A stretch of 64,000 nucleotides of DNA from Atriophallophorus winterbourni (GCA_013407085.1 JACCGJ010000678.1:1-64000); one strand, 5' to 3'. Counted from the stretch's first letter, positions 33,101-44,146 are shown. Numbers and translations: made by a program. The notes: generated by a model from the sequence alone, not told the origin.

Positions 33101-33509
33101 CCCGAACCAGTTTAACTAACATCGCGTGATATTGTTTTCCTGGCTGTTTTACATTGATCAGATCAATTTTTGATTTATTTAATTTATGTAGTGTAATGCT
33201 TTTATATGAAATACGTAAATGGATATCCTTCACTCCAATCAAGTGCTTCCTAAACAAAAATAGGATTTTTTAGTCATACATATGACATGTGTTCTTTTGC
33301 TTCAGATTTGTCCAATCTGCGATATTGTTTTGCCTCAGAGACGTCTAGCTTGCCTGGATGCTCACTTGCGGGAATCGCATTCAAATGAATCCAAGAAAAT
33401 TTCTTCGCGTTATTTACTTACAAGGCGAAACAAATTGAATACAATTGTCAAGAAACTGGTGGTTCAAACTGCTAATGATGATTTTCCTTCTTCAACGGAA
33501 AGCAGCTAG
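28942..33509 (+). CDS. C2H2 zinc-finger protein, seven fingers, two exons
   Basis: Exons 28942-30141 and 33306-33509 join in phase 0 to 467 residues. Residues 1-170 are low-complexity and rich in Ser and Pro. C2H2 fingers begin with cysteines near residues 176, 203, 231, 259, 348, 377 and 402. Fingers 2 to 4 are linked by TGEKPF and TGTRPY, the linkers of DNA-binding arrays, so fingers 1-4 are probably the DNA-binding block. Finger 7 is created by the splice (KHSR|ICPICD). A nuclear transcription factor is inferred; no orthologue could be named. ATG 28942 was chosen because a splice acceptor (TTCTTTTTAG) ends 2 nt before it. The 3.2-kb intron 30142-33305 (GTATGT...TTCAG) is filled with retroelements. 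Confidence 0.85.
30658..30882 (+). repeat. SINE-like repeat, copy 4 (best preserved)
   Basis: Same layout as copy 1: GATGTGCAG start, perfect 9-bp stem GGTAGTGAG (30711-30719) with CTCACTACC (30744-30752), ATATCTGTCTAGGCC, CAACCTGACAGTATCATAG and a CATACCATACCATA tail. It lies in the zinc-finger gene intron. Confidence 0.78.
31075..32480 (-). pseudogene. Penelope-like element (PLE) RT remnant, antisense in intron
   Basis: On the - strand the order is: region with RTPIHKLSKN (about 32310-32340), MASIDVTALFTSI (near 32180-32210), EDSFI and MKELRDSGNCC (31801-32025), GKLYEQIQGTPMGSSISELI (31640-31704), then a catalytic box YVEYTFVIL where YVDDTFVI is expected, and a downstream RKPTHT-type thumb segment in broken frames. 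It continues to about 31075 with LPYIENV-like sequence. PLEs are reverse-transcribing elements whose RT is related to telomerase. A GIY-YIG endonuclease is not readable. Catalytic D to E/Y changes and stops show it is dead. Confidence 0.8.
32625..33080 (-). mobile_element. RTE-like LINE 3' fragment, antisense in intron
   Basis: The reverse complement is closely similar at nucleotide level to 26045-26435: TCTAAAGCTCAAGGGTAGAG, GGCTACAGCACGCGCG, GCGAATGGGAAAACATCGTT and AAACTAGCTGCGGTT. It encodes the RT C-terminus in broken frames. A second copy of the RTE family found in mtSSB intron 2, inserted in the other orientation. Confidence 0.85.
33306..33509 (+). CDS. Zinc-finger gene exon 2 (finger 7 and C-terminus)
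   Basis: Acceptor TTTTGCTTCAG|ATT. 67 codons plus TAG. Finger 7 has an H-x4-H end (AHLRESH). The tail is basic (RRNKLNTIVKKL) and may act as a nuclear localisation signal. An AATAAA lies near 33841. Confidence 0.8.
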   Translation: MCPICDIVLPQRRLACLDAHLRESHSNESKKISSRYLLTRRNKLNTIVKKLVVQTANDDFPSSTESS

Positions 33510-34142
33510 TCGTTGCATGCTTTTGAATCATCAGCGTTGCATAATCCTTTCACGGAAGTTACATGATGGGTGATGTGAATCTGGAGATCATTCATTCAAC
33601 TGTTCTGGTTCAATCACATTCAAAACCGACTGTCTTCAAGATCCCGGCTTTTGGGTCGACAGATAATTGTACATAAAATTTAATTTTCGCGTAATTTACG
33701 TTGTGTATTTTGCACAGTTCAATTGTGGCTTTATTTTATTCCGCCACATTTGAATTGCCAGACGAATTGCTTATATGAACATCAAATGCAAAAGTTGTCA
33801 ACAGTTTCGATTGTTCATGTAACTCGTGCATTGCCTACTAAAATAAACCAAAGTAGAAAGCGCAACCATGCGAAATGTGTACACACTTTCTGAGCCTCCA
33901 TGCAGCCTAGCAAGTAAGATGAAGAGTGACTCGATCTTAAGACGCCATGATTTAAACGTGTTGACTTGTCAGTCAGAGCTAATATTGAAGTGCTATGAGT
34001 TCATGCCAATCGGAGCGAAACCAAATGGCGCTTCTGTCTAGTACCTTGTTGACCACCACTTTGGTAATGCTCGATCCAAAGTTAGGCCAATCCAGATGTC
34101 TAATCCACTAAGATTCACACCCTGAGTGCAATCTATCTAGAG
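33510..34142. other. 3' flank of zinc-finger gene
   Basis: Presumed 3' UTR with AATAAA near 33841, then AT-rich sequence. No other gene seen. Confidence 0.4.
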
Positions 34143-34445
34143 TTACTTTGCTTTACTTTTGTGCGACTATCTCCTCCTGGAGGATGAGTCGGCTTCAATG
34201 AATATTCTTGGGAACTTGGGTACAAAGCGATGTCCGCAGCACCACTCGGCGTTTTTTCGAGTCAGCTTCTCTAGCTTTTGCACAACCAAGTGCAACCTGC
34301 AAGGCAGCAAGCAGTTGCCAGAAAGAGGTGGTGTGCACCAACTAACTGTCTGTCAGACTCTGTTTCAAATTTATCCTCAGGGTTTCCTCCCGAAGCCATT
34401 CCCGCGATCGGGTATCCCGCAAGGCAGCGGAGGTTTAAAATCAAA
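34143..34445 (-). mobile_element. ORF-less RTE derivative: 5' leader fused to 3' tail
   Basis: The reverse complement is similar to the RTE leader 13055-13318 (both hairpin modules retained, including CCCGATCGCGGG and TTGCACTTGGTTGTGCAA) up to the RTE start-codon region. It then joins, at a shared CAT/ATGAA junction, sequence like RTE 16350-16410 (TGAAGCCG, then CGCACAAAAGTAAA). The whole coding region is thus missing. Such elements would depend on RTE protein in trans, as RIME depends on ingi. Target-site duplications were not found, and the left part of the leader is absent. Confidence 0.75.
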
Positions 34446-37035
34446 ATAAGGGGCCAATAATGTCCAGGGTCGAGTCGAGTGCCTTTTTTGAGGATATCAA
34501 ATTAGCGCGTTTCTGTGGTATTCGTTTTCTAGAATTTGCCTACTTTTGTTTTGAAAGTAGTACATATGCATATGTTTATCTTACTTCACGTTATGAGGAG
34601 TTTCGACATTTTGACTGCGACGTGCGAAAAAAGCAATTATGTCCCGAATTGAAACGTGCGCCATATATGGTACACGCGTTACCACTTAAATTATACAGGT
34701 TTGAACACATCACCCCACAGGTATACTGGCTATTTTGGCGTCGCGGTCTGTGTTAAAATAGGGCAGATTCAATTATTCACTCAGGCAGCTTTGATTTTAT
34801 CCATAAGAAGAGAAAAGAAGCTTTATCTGCTAATATTTGAATTTTATTTCGATAACAATATTTTTAATCGTAGCCAGCTTAGCCCATTTGAAATCACCTC
34901 ATCCAGCTAATGCAACTTTCTAACTGGGTCAAATCGTTCTGTCCTCATCTGCATATTCTTTTCAATACCATACTATTGAACTGCACGCCTCTACTGAAAT
35001 TTTCACCTGGTTACACACCGGCTTTGTTCTACCCTTTTGGCAAAGATTTTTGAATGAAAATGTATGTATTGTAAATTTGTGGCATTTCTCCATTTGGACG
35101 TTTACGGATCGAGTACTTCGATCTGTCGTCTATTTGATACTGCGAATACAGGAACATGACAGCACAAAAATGCTAAACAAGTCCGAGTAAGGCTTACTGA
35201 TAAAATTGTTGAAATCACGATACCTGCCCTGCAATGTGATCTGGCATTTTGATAAATCCAAAGAATCTATAAACGAGGTGCTTCTTAGGCCGTATCATAA
35301 TAGAATAATTTTTGTAACTTAGCTTATGAAGCAACAGCTGTGTTTCATTTGTTGGCTATAGGTTTAAGGAAATGACCCGAATAAATCTGACAGATTATGC
35401 AAAATTATTTACTATAATCATAGTCGAGACTGCAGATGAGTCCTAACTGGTATAAGAAATTAGTCAGTACCACTTAAAATTTGTGGAGTTAAACGCACAT
35501 TCACACGATACAAATATTAATATATACGAACCCTATATAACAGTTGGCATACAAGTATAACCCTGTTTAATATATACTGTTAAATATCTTGTCCTTCAGA
35601 ACGTTTTAATGAGTGAATACGCATGTATGAATCCTCGAGTTGATACTAAAATAACACAAGAAGCCATTTGTATTGTGGCATTTGGTAATGTGTTTTCGGA
35701 CAAGATGGATAAATAGACTGACAATGGCCGCAAATCAGGTGATGAACTAAATCACCGAACACTGGTGCCAATTACGAGTAATTTATTTGTTCGTTTTTTT
35801 TAATTAGTTGAACGTGTCGTTCAATAAAACCAGGTGATCACTTCGTTCTAAATCATCCACGATGCAATATTTGAAAGTCGATCTCACGTCGTAGTGTCGT
35901 GTCTTCTATGAGCTCAGTTCAATGTATCAACCTATACATTATTTCTTTCATGGTGCTTATGATTCAATAATAATGACTAGTATTTTATTTTTACCATTTA
36001 TGTTTACAACCTACTCTTTCACAAGTGGTGGCTGAACCATCGCTAATTTAAAGTACAAGCTTGAGCGCAACTTTGAAGAGCTTAAATGTAAATGCGTTTC
36101 GGTAGTCAACCTATCACTATTTTTATCAGCAACATGCCATTGTACGGGAAAAACAATCTACGCTAGCGTCATGTTCTTAATCGATCCGATGCCCGCCTGG
36201 TACGTGCGTGCGTGCGTGCGTTTTTGTGTGTACGCGGCCGAGTTTGGGCGAGAATATCGACCGCGGTGCATTGTGGAATGCGGTGATGTTAAGTGCGCAG
36301 GTACGTGTGTGCACCAATGTCCGCCCGGTTGAAGAACGGTGCCCGATGAAAAAATAATTGGTTCGAACAAACATCTGGTTTGGTTGCTTTTTGCGCAGTA
36401 CGTTCAATCGAAACTTACACGTACACAGCAATGCCGATTTGTGATGAATTTCACAAGAAAACGTGAGACAATCTTTCCCGTTTTTCATTGACCCGATTAT
36501 AATTGTGGTCATGTCGATTCTAACTTGACTGCTAATAATCGATGCGTTATTGTCTATCGGAGAATATCCTGTGAATTCCTTTATATTTTAGCGATTTCTG
36601 GAAAAGTAATGAAAGCTAAGAGAAATTATAGTGACGACCCGAGGATACCTTGACTACGTTCCACAATTCATGTTTAATTTCGTGGGCCGATCGATTACAA
36701 ATCAAGGGAAATAAAACTCAACCCACTGATCGTAAATAAAGTGAACAACCTTGAAACAGGAGTTTTTCTCATTCAGTCAGCAGTGGAATTGGTAGATATT
36801 GTCGAGGCAGCGGTTGCGGCTTTGACAACAGTTAATACTAGTTCCTTAGCGAAAATGATACCTCGGCGCCGTCAATTTGAGGTGTCCCGCGAAAAGTTGA
36901 CACTGCACCTTTAGCCAATCTGGCAGCTTATTCACATATTTAATTCGAAGTTGGAACTGTACACAGTACCCAGCAACGCAGATCAAGAGAAGTAGATAAT
37001 CAACAAATACTTTACAAACAAATTTGGAGACTCAA
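34446..37035. other. No supported gene
   Basis: Several short ORFs (for example 98 codons at 34460-34756 + and 111 codons at 36177-36512 -) have no recognisable domain. A small GTGC/CGTG microsatellite lies near 36204-36220. Confidence 0.4.
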
Positions 37036-37521
37036 ATTTATTTCAACTTAATTAAAGGTTTTTAATGGTCTAAAAAGCAAAACAATAACCATAGGATTGT
37101 AAAAATTGAAAAGTAAGTCTATAAACAAGATAAGAAGTTAGATTAAGCAGTATATAAGTGTTCGGGAAACGAATAATTCAATAAAAATTCGGCTAATTTC
37201 GTTTTAATTTCATGCAAGCTAGTGGAGTGAGCAACGGTAGAAGGTAAACTGTTCCAAGCAAAATACACACGGACAGAATAAAAATACCTACAGTTCAGAT
37301 GGGAATGAGGTACCACCAGCACATATTCATGGGTCCGATAATTTCTCGTATCGCTTCGCGTGAATAAATCCTATAAGGGATGGCTTGGGGTATAGAATAT
37401 TTTGTAAATAATTATAAGGTCTCCTCTGATTCGTCAATAGGGAAAGCCGAACAGATTCATTTGAGCTATCCTTGCTTTATATGGCTTGTTTCGGATGCTG
37501 AAAACTAGTTTTGTTGAGCAA
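37036..37521 (-). mobile_element. CR1/Jockey-like LINE 3' part, split by a second LINE
   Basis: The 3' end reads (on +) TTTTTAATGGTCTAAAAAGC at 37049-37068, the family terminus. It continues with the C-terminal ORF remnant (AAGCTAGTGGAGTGAGCAACGG on +, shared with 54830). The match to the copy at 54655-56460 breaks at 37521 (ACTAGTTTTGTTGAGC) and resumes at 38158. Confidence 0.75.
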
Positions 37522-37524
37522 GAT

Positions 37525-38156
37525 TTTATGGTGAAAAAAGCAATTTCTTTAGATGTACCATTGGATGCCAACTATTACAAAAAAAGAAAATGTAATCAAA
37601 AACACATCGTTGTATGTTTGTCTGGGTTCATGTTGATTCAACACACGGCCGATTTTGGGGTGTTTTTTGATATATGTATCTAGTTTTGCTTTAAAAACAT
37701 GAAATGTTGTTGCGGTAGTGCGTTCCATAGAAAGCAGATACGCACAGAAAAGAAATAGCGCCGAAAGTCAAGTCTTGAGTGCGGTATTGCGAGGCAACTT
37801 GTGTGACTACGTGTATTCCGAGGGGAAATTATTTTTATTAGATCTCGGAGTGGGTGGTTTTCGATTCGCAGTATTTTGTAAGCTAGAATAACGTCGCTCC
37901 TCATTCGCCTCTGCATAAAATCAGGCAAACCTAGTATGGCCATTCGCTCTTGATATTGGACGTGCTGCATCCCATCAACTAGCTTTGTTGCTCGGTGGTA
38001 AATTCTATCCAAGAGGTCGATGTCTTTGCGCAGCCACGGTGCCCACGCTGGGATCAAATACTCCATCGTTGGATGAATGTAAGTATTTATAATGCTGGGA
38101 AGTGTTTTGGACGTGAACCGCCCAAAATTCTCAGGATTTCTAATATACCACATGCC
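37525..38156 (-). mobile_element. Second LINE inserted in the first (C-terminal RT region)
   Basis: The - strand frame 37680-38153 (157 codons) is open: PSIINTYIHPTMEYLIPAWA, LLDRIYHRATKLVDG, MQRRMRSDVILAYKIL, then LDFRRYFFSVR. This is the C-terminal region of a CR1/Jockey-like ORF2. Its 3' UTR differs from the host copy, so it is a distinct subfamily. No stop interrupts 157 codons, suggesting less age than its host. Confidence 0.8.
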
Positions 38157-38215
38157 TGATTAGATTCGCTGCATGGGTTCTACATCCTTCTTCAGTCACC
38201 GAGACCATGACTGCA
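38157..38215 (-). mobile_element. Continuation of the split LINE
   Basis: GATTCGCTGCATGGGTTCTA and CCATGACTGCA match 54931-54980 and continue the copy that stopped at 37521. Confidence 0.6.
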
Positions 38216-40167
38216 GGCGAACGCGTTGACCGTAATGATATTTTGGGCCAAGTTTGTTCCTATATCCAAAGGTTATCTTCCTGAGTTTAACCGTCAATAA
38301 GTCGAAGAGGTTTTGAATACAATCATTTCTCATTATATATGGACATGACATGTCCAGCGTTCGTGTGCCTTGAAACCGTAGAGAGATGGGTGAAACCTGA
38401 ATTTTTGCGCTTTTGCTTTTGTCGGTTATTCAGTGCTTCTTGCTCATTTTTCTCTGAGCTTGGTGTTTGCCTACTGTTCAGAGCTCGCGTCGGTGCTCTT
38501 TACCAGTATACTTTCGCCACTACACTATAAATATAAGTGCACGTGCTGTTGCGGTTACACACATGCTTAGCATTTGAGCTGTCGAAGCAAACCTCACGAG
38601 ACGCTCGCTACTTGTTACATGAAAATAGTAACGCCATTGATTGCGACTGGTCTGAACGATCGCTTCTATGTATCGATGGGCTTAGTATGCATGCAGTATC
38701 TATCGACGTGTACTAATGATTCAATGGGTGTGAACCCATTGATTAATTACGTAGTCTAAAGTAATGTAAATGATCAATGGATAGCATCATCTGTAATACA
38801 AGGAAAAGAATTGGCGGAAATTCCCTTATGCTGAGTGTGTCTCAGGCTACTAAACATATGGATAAATTCAAACGGTGTGTTGCTGATGTTCCCATAGCGG
38901 TTCCTAACTACGCGCGGGTTCCATTAATGTTTGTACTGTAAGCACCATTGAACCTTTAATTAAGTATGAAATTTTATCCATTGGTAATTACTCCTGTTAT
39001 GCATATCATGCGATTTGTTTCAAACTTGTTCGTTGTAAATTACGCGTTGCAATAATGGTTTTCATTGTTGGAGCAAAGTCCGTTCGCCGAAATGCCATTT
39101 TCGAAACCATGAAGCGCGGTAACTGTCAGGCCGTTACGTTCGAACCGGACCGCATGTGCACGCATTTCCATGACGACCGGTTTTTATGCTGTTCATACTA
39201 ATTAAGTAAGAACAGTATGTAAAACAAAGTTACTTATTCGCGAGTTCACAGTTGTACAATCATCTAGTGAAAGGATTTTTAGGAACAAATTGGATATATC
39301 TATGCGTAGTAATTCCACCCTACATCCCATTTATATAACGCGACATTAATCGTAACGAATAATTTTCCATCATATCGCGACAATACATGACATTTTTTCT
39401 AACTACGAATATCCTATGGTGTTGTACAGCTACAAGCTTTTTATACAATAAATTCTTGAATCTTACTCAAAAATTGATATAACCGATCACACTAAAATTT
39501 CTTTGCATTACGAAAATACGATTGGTCCCAAACCTATTCCAATCAGGCCTTGAACTCATCAACGCTTGTCGTCGATTTCTTACTAACGAATATTACACAG
39601 CGGACTTGTTCACAAGGCATTTCTGTGTTTGGTACTCTGCGCTCGGGACGTCATCAGTTGACAGAAAAATATGTTGTGCACGCTTCTTGTCCGTAAATGA
39701 AACTTCGAAGCATGTCTCGTGGCATTTCTGTTTCTCTTGTCTAGAAGCTGTTAATGTTAAAGTCCCACGAAATTGGGTTTAGCTTGATGCGGCGTAAAAA
39801 TCGTGCCAGAGTGCGCGGGTTAAGTAAAATTAAACACGGTAAATGGGTTTGGAGTGTGAACTTGGTTGATGGCTTTGTTGTCTTAACTGCTGTGACTCGT
39901 GCGATAGGTTCCAGGTTGTTGGTATGTATATAATTTCTGTCGGCACGTAGACTGAAAGCATTCATAGTGTATTGATTGACGTCGACATCTTCGGCAAAGT
40001 TCCGAAGTGTGAAAACCGTGAGTAACGACCAAACGCTGTTGAAGATATTGCACGCCATGCTAAATATAACAATTAAAATGATATTAATTGCTTGAGATTC
40101 AATATTTCTGGTTGAAAAAGCAATTGACTTAACGATAACTACAGAGTCGAAACATAGGTACGCACAC

Positions 40168-40201
<34 letters not shown>

Positions 40202-41530
40202 CATCTCTTGGATTTTCTTGCGTGGATAATATCGCTATCGTCGGAATTCGCTGGATCTTTTGTTGGGCATTTGCTCTTTTGGTCTTTTAATGAATTCATT
40301 CCATTTTTGTTGTATTTTGTGTAGTTCAGACTTATTTTTAGTCCACTACACTATCAATGTACAAATTTTGCATCGTAATTTTTATTGCTGTTTTACATCA
40401 CACATGATATGCTACACTTCAAGCTCTTAAATACAATCATCGGCTACGCTTTAAATTATCCAAGTTTGACAAACATCTTAATCGAACATCGACTAACCAA
40501 GTCTTTGGGACGGAATTGTTTATCGATACATGTTAATTGCATACACCATGAATGGCACTATTAATCAAACGTCTACGCTACCAACATTTCCAGCGTTTCG
40601 ATCTACGTCATAATGGCGCCATCTCACCGAAGAGGCTTCAATCAGTTGGATGTCCATGAACTGGGTTGCCTGCGTCAACAATCCACGCTAGTAACTCCCG
40701 GCAGGTGCTGCGTGGATGCGTCCAATTATTGTAGCGGTGAAGCGACAATGTGGTTTTGTTTAGGTTTTATGTTGATTGACTTGATAATTGTAGATTAGTT
40801 TGAATAAGAGATGTGCTCTGTCGTAGCATTATCCAGATGTATATGTAGTGCAGCTCGAGTGCTATTTTTGACCGCTAGATGTAATTCACTTAGCGGTTAA
40901 ACGATAGCATAAAGGGCCTCTGTGTTGGGGCATCCAACTGCGTTGCCTTGCTAGTTAGCGTGTGGAATTAAGAGACTTTAGAATTGCTAAGGCTTGAAGT
41001 GCTCATTTCCCATGAACTAACATGGGACGCATCGTAAGATACGTCATCATAAGGCTGATAAATCAAAAGTGAATTTAGCCAAATTTTGAAACGAATGCAA
41101 TTGTAATTGACGAATACATTGATGTTCTTCGTCAATTGATTAAATAAAGGGCAGTGACCGGTTTTTATCCTCATTTTTCTGTTGTTGGGAATTGCATACA
41201 CTACACTATTCTAAACAGCGAAAAGAGCAATATTAAATAAAGTTAACGAAATTTTTACTGAAGTTGCTTACCATTTTATCGCTGTTTGAAGAATCACATA
41301 ACCTAATATTACTGTGTCTACTCAGGAAGGCAAACTTCCAGAAACTGGTAACTGACCGTCCGTGCAGGGACGTGAGCTATATATTACTATGCTATTCCCA
41401 TCTACAAATGCTGAGTCCTGATAGTACGAAACCAGGAGTGGTGTTTCGTGATTCAAGAGTCCAGATTTATTGTAGAAAAACAAATTTCTCTAAAACACCA
41501 TATGTCATATGTACGAAATTCTAGTAAATC
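38216..41530. other. No supported gene; contains a (TA)n tract
   Basis: Short ORFs only; the longest (105 codons, 39741-40058 -) shows no known domain. A (TA)n microsatellite lies at 40171-40200. Confidence 0.4.
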
Positions 41531-41660
41531 GCAAAGTATTTGAAAATATTCGAGACCGATCGGGAGTCCATAATCATGAAAATAAAGTTTGCAATGAATC
41601 GGTTATAGCAAGTTTTTGGTAACGTTTCGATTCTAAACACAGAGCTTCGTCAGACCAAGG
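41531..41660 (+). repeat. PLE terminal repeat (pLTR), upstream copy
   Basis: The block from GCAAAGTATTTG through TTCGAGACCGATCGGGAGTC to GAATCGGTTATAG recurs at 42558-42650 directly upstream of the PLE RT, as expected for the direct pseudo-LTRs of Penelope-like elements. The copy continues into a hammerhead-like motif (41616-41658) that the second copy lacks. Confidence 0.7.
41616..41658 (-). ncRNA. Degraded hammerhead ribozyme motif in PLE repeat
   Basis: On the - strand: stem I strand TTGGT (41658-41654), core CTGACGA, degraded stem II (only UCU/AGA plus a wobble remain), core GAAA, CG-based short stem III, cleavage triplet GTT, then ACCAA pairing with TTGGT. PLE terminal repeats are known to carry type I hammerheads, which supports the call. 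Stem II decay makes activity unlikely. Confidence 0.6.
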
Positions 41661-42050
41661 GTGATTCAAAGTGATTCAAAGTGATTCAAAGTTGTAATGG
41701 TCTAAAAAGCATTTAATTCAATTCAATTCAATTCAATTCAATTTAATGGTCTAAAAAGCACATAGCTTTACAAAAACCACAGAGTAATATGCGAATTACA
41801 AATAACATAGGTAGTAAAACGGGGTTTGTTTGCCTACTGATTAGTTCAGGAATCACGTAAAAATACATAGAGCGGAAATTGTTTTCAACCGGTTTGATAG
41901 CGTAAATATGTATAGTTTACTTGGATGCATTGGTTCAAAGCTTAACAATAACCATAGGATGGAGTTATGAGGTATATACAATAAAAAAGAAGGTGTCGGT
42001 ACGATCAGTGTTCAGGTTTAAATGGCATTCTCTTGACCAATCCTGAGTTC
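41661..42050 (-). mobile_element. CR1/Jockey-like LINE 3' termini, two overlapping copies
   Basis: Three GTGATTCAAA units (41661-41690), then AATGGTCTAAAAAGCA at 41687 and again at 41746 with an AATTC run between. Further inside, CTTAACAATAACCATAGGATG at 41941 matches 54695 and 37070. At least two 3' ends of the family lie side by side; almost nothing of the ORF remains. Confidence 0.6.
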
Positions 42051-42557
42051 TCTAAGCTAGACAGGGGAGATCAAGATAATTGATCACACCTCCTAATTGC
42101 TGTGTTCATCCCTAATTGTTTATTAATTGCACAGTTAATCGCATTAACACATCTTTATCCAGGCGGTCCGGGGGAGGTAAATTAATTCCACTCAAGTAGT
42201 AAAGTGGTGAAATGTTCGTGGAAAATGCCATTTTCGGTAAATTATTTTGCCAGAGCTTGCGCGTTTCATAATCACTGATCATTTTAATTACTTACCAGAA
42301 CAAAGTTTTTATGAATCGTCCATATATCTACGATGTCAATTTGGATGGCTGCGGACGGAAAATCAAGTTGTTCCATCTCTTCAAGAATGTTCTTTGAACA
42401 TATCGATTGGGGGCCTAAAGCTTGACATGGAAATCCATGTGAAAATATTCTCGATTATGGAGAGCTAAAGAGCACAGTTCACTGCCAGGATGTTTATAGA
42501 CATGCCAGTAGGTATTTAAGAAACTTTTGAGTTACATTTTGAAAATTCCAGTCAGTA

Positions 42558-42650
42558 AGCAAAGTATTTAAAAATATTCGAGACCGATCGGGAGTCCATA
42601 ATCATGAAAATAAAGTTTGCAATGAATCGGTTATAGTAAGTAGGTAGGCA
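42558..42650 (+). repeat. PLE terminal repeat (pLTR), second copy
   Basis: About 93 bp nearly identical to 41532-41613, ending at GGTTATAGTAAGT directly before the PLE coding region. Confidence 0.7.
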
Positions 42651-42654
42651 TTCC

Positions 42655-44077
42655 CTTAAGGCCCATTGTAGACGGCATTGGATCCCCAACACACGAATTG
42701 GCTAAGCACCTTGCTCAGCTTTTGAAACCATTAGTTGGTAACACGAATTCTTTTATTAAGAGCTCGTTTGATTTTGTTCGTCGCTTGAGTACCGTGACAA
42801 TTGGGGAGGATGAGATGATGGTTAGTTTTGACGTAAGCTCCTTGTTCACGAATGTTGACACTACAAGCGCTTTAGAATTAGTGAGGAAATCGCTCAACTC
42901 CGAAAAGACCCTGAAGGATCGTACCAACTTGAGTGTACAACAAATCATCAACGGTGTAGCAATTTGTCTAAATATGAACCACTTCTTATTTAATGGACAG
43001 CTATACAAGCAAAACGATGGTTCAGCGATGGGCTCACCCAGTTCTCCAGTGCTAGCGAATATGTACATGGAGCACTTCGAAGAGATAGCTTTGAGAATCG
43101 AAGCGTTAAAACCAAAGATATGGTGGAGCTATGTCGACGATACATTCATCATAAAGCGAAACAGACTAGAAGCATTTCATAGTTATCTTAATAGTTTGAA
43201 TCCAAAAATCCAGGTCACAAAAGAAACCGAATCTACGGAAGGGACACTTCCGTTCTTGGAATATCTCGCTCAAAAAGACAACGGCAAGATAAGAACAAAG
43301 GTACATCGTAAGCCTATTGACACGGATGCCATTTTGAGATTCACATCTGCGCGCATTAAAAGGGTATTTTAGTCCGTAGCAAAATCGCTATTCTACAAGG
43401 TTGACCGCCTCTGCAGCGATGATGCAGATAAGAGACGAGCTCATGAAGAAGTCAGTCGCCGACTTGCAAATCATGGTTACCCCAAGAGCTTAATTAAGCG
43501 CCAATTGAACCGATTTAAACATCCTCAACCGAAGACGTAAAAGGTTTGACGAGCTACGGTATCTCTACCTTATGTCAAAAGCGCCTCCGAATGAATAAGT
43601 CGAATGTTGAACAGCGCAGGTATTAGAGTAACATATAAGGCAGGTAGAAATCTCCGCTCCGTAATAATGCATCTCAAAGATAAAACTTCTTTAGGTTGTG
43701 TGACGAACTGCATCTACAAAATCAACAGCAAGGGTTGCGCGGGTGTTTACCTTGGACAAACGTCTAGAGAACTCTCACTAGGGTAAACGAAGGGGAAACG
43801 AGTGAGAAAGCGTCCCCGCAATCCCAGTGAATATCAATGACTGATTCGTGATTCTGCCCTAGCTGAACACGTGTTAAACACCGGACACAGCGTAGATCTT
43901 GATAACGTGAAAGTGATAAGACGGTGTGTGAAATCTTATAGGGAAAGACTTCACGCCGAGGCTGTTGAAATAGCAAAGGCTGGGGCGAATGCAGTGAACA
44001 AGATGGATGGGGCGGATATCTCAACTATCTGGCGTTCGGTTTTGCAGCGGATAAGGATTAATGAACATCACACCTAA
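42655..44077 (+). pseudogene. Penelope-like element: RT plus GIY-YIG endonuclease
   Basis: RT: PLRPIVDGIGSPTHELAKHL, MVSFDVSSLFTNV, MNHFLFNGQLYKQNDG, AMGSPSSPVLANMYM and the intact active site YVDDTFII (about 43132), then KVHRKPIDTDA. The frame is open from 42698 to 43372. After stops near 43370, 43540 and 43595, a GIY-YIG nuclease follows: GCVTNCIYKINSKGCAGVYL, GQTSREL, then ALAEHVLNTGHSVDL and a C-terminal helix ending in TAA at 44075. RT followed by GIY-YIG is the defining architecture of Penelope/Neptune-type PLEs. The N-terminal part is missing. Of the retroelements here it keeps the longest uninterrupted RT frame with correct catalytic residues, but the internal stops prevent a complete protein. 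Confidence 0.9.
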
Positions 44078-44143
44078 TACGCACATGGTTACATAAGCAG
44101 TGTGTCAGCAGACGCTGACCTGTGCAATTAATAAATAATTAGA

Positions 44144-44146
<3 letters not shown>

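Noticed and set aside
34460..34756. 98-codon ORF on the + strand
   Set aside because: No domain, no splice sites that join a larger frame, and no repeat support.
36177..36512. 111-codon ORF on the - strand
   Set aside because: Includes a GTGC microsatellite and low-complexity His/Arg/Thr runs; no domain, no splice context.
42715..43068. 117-codon ORF on the - strand
   Set aside because: Shadow of the PLE reverse transcriptase frame on the + strand.
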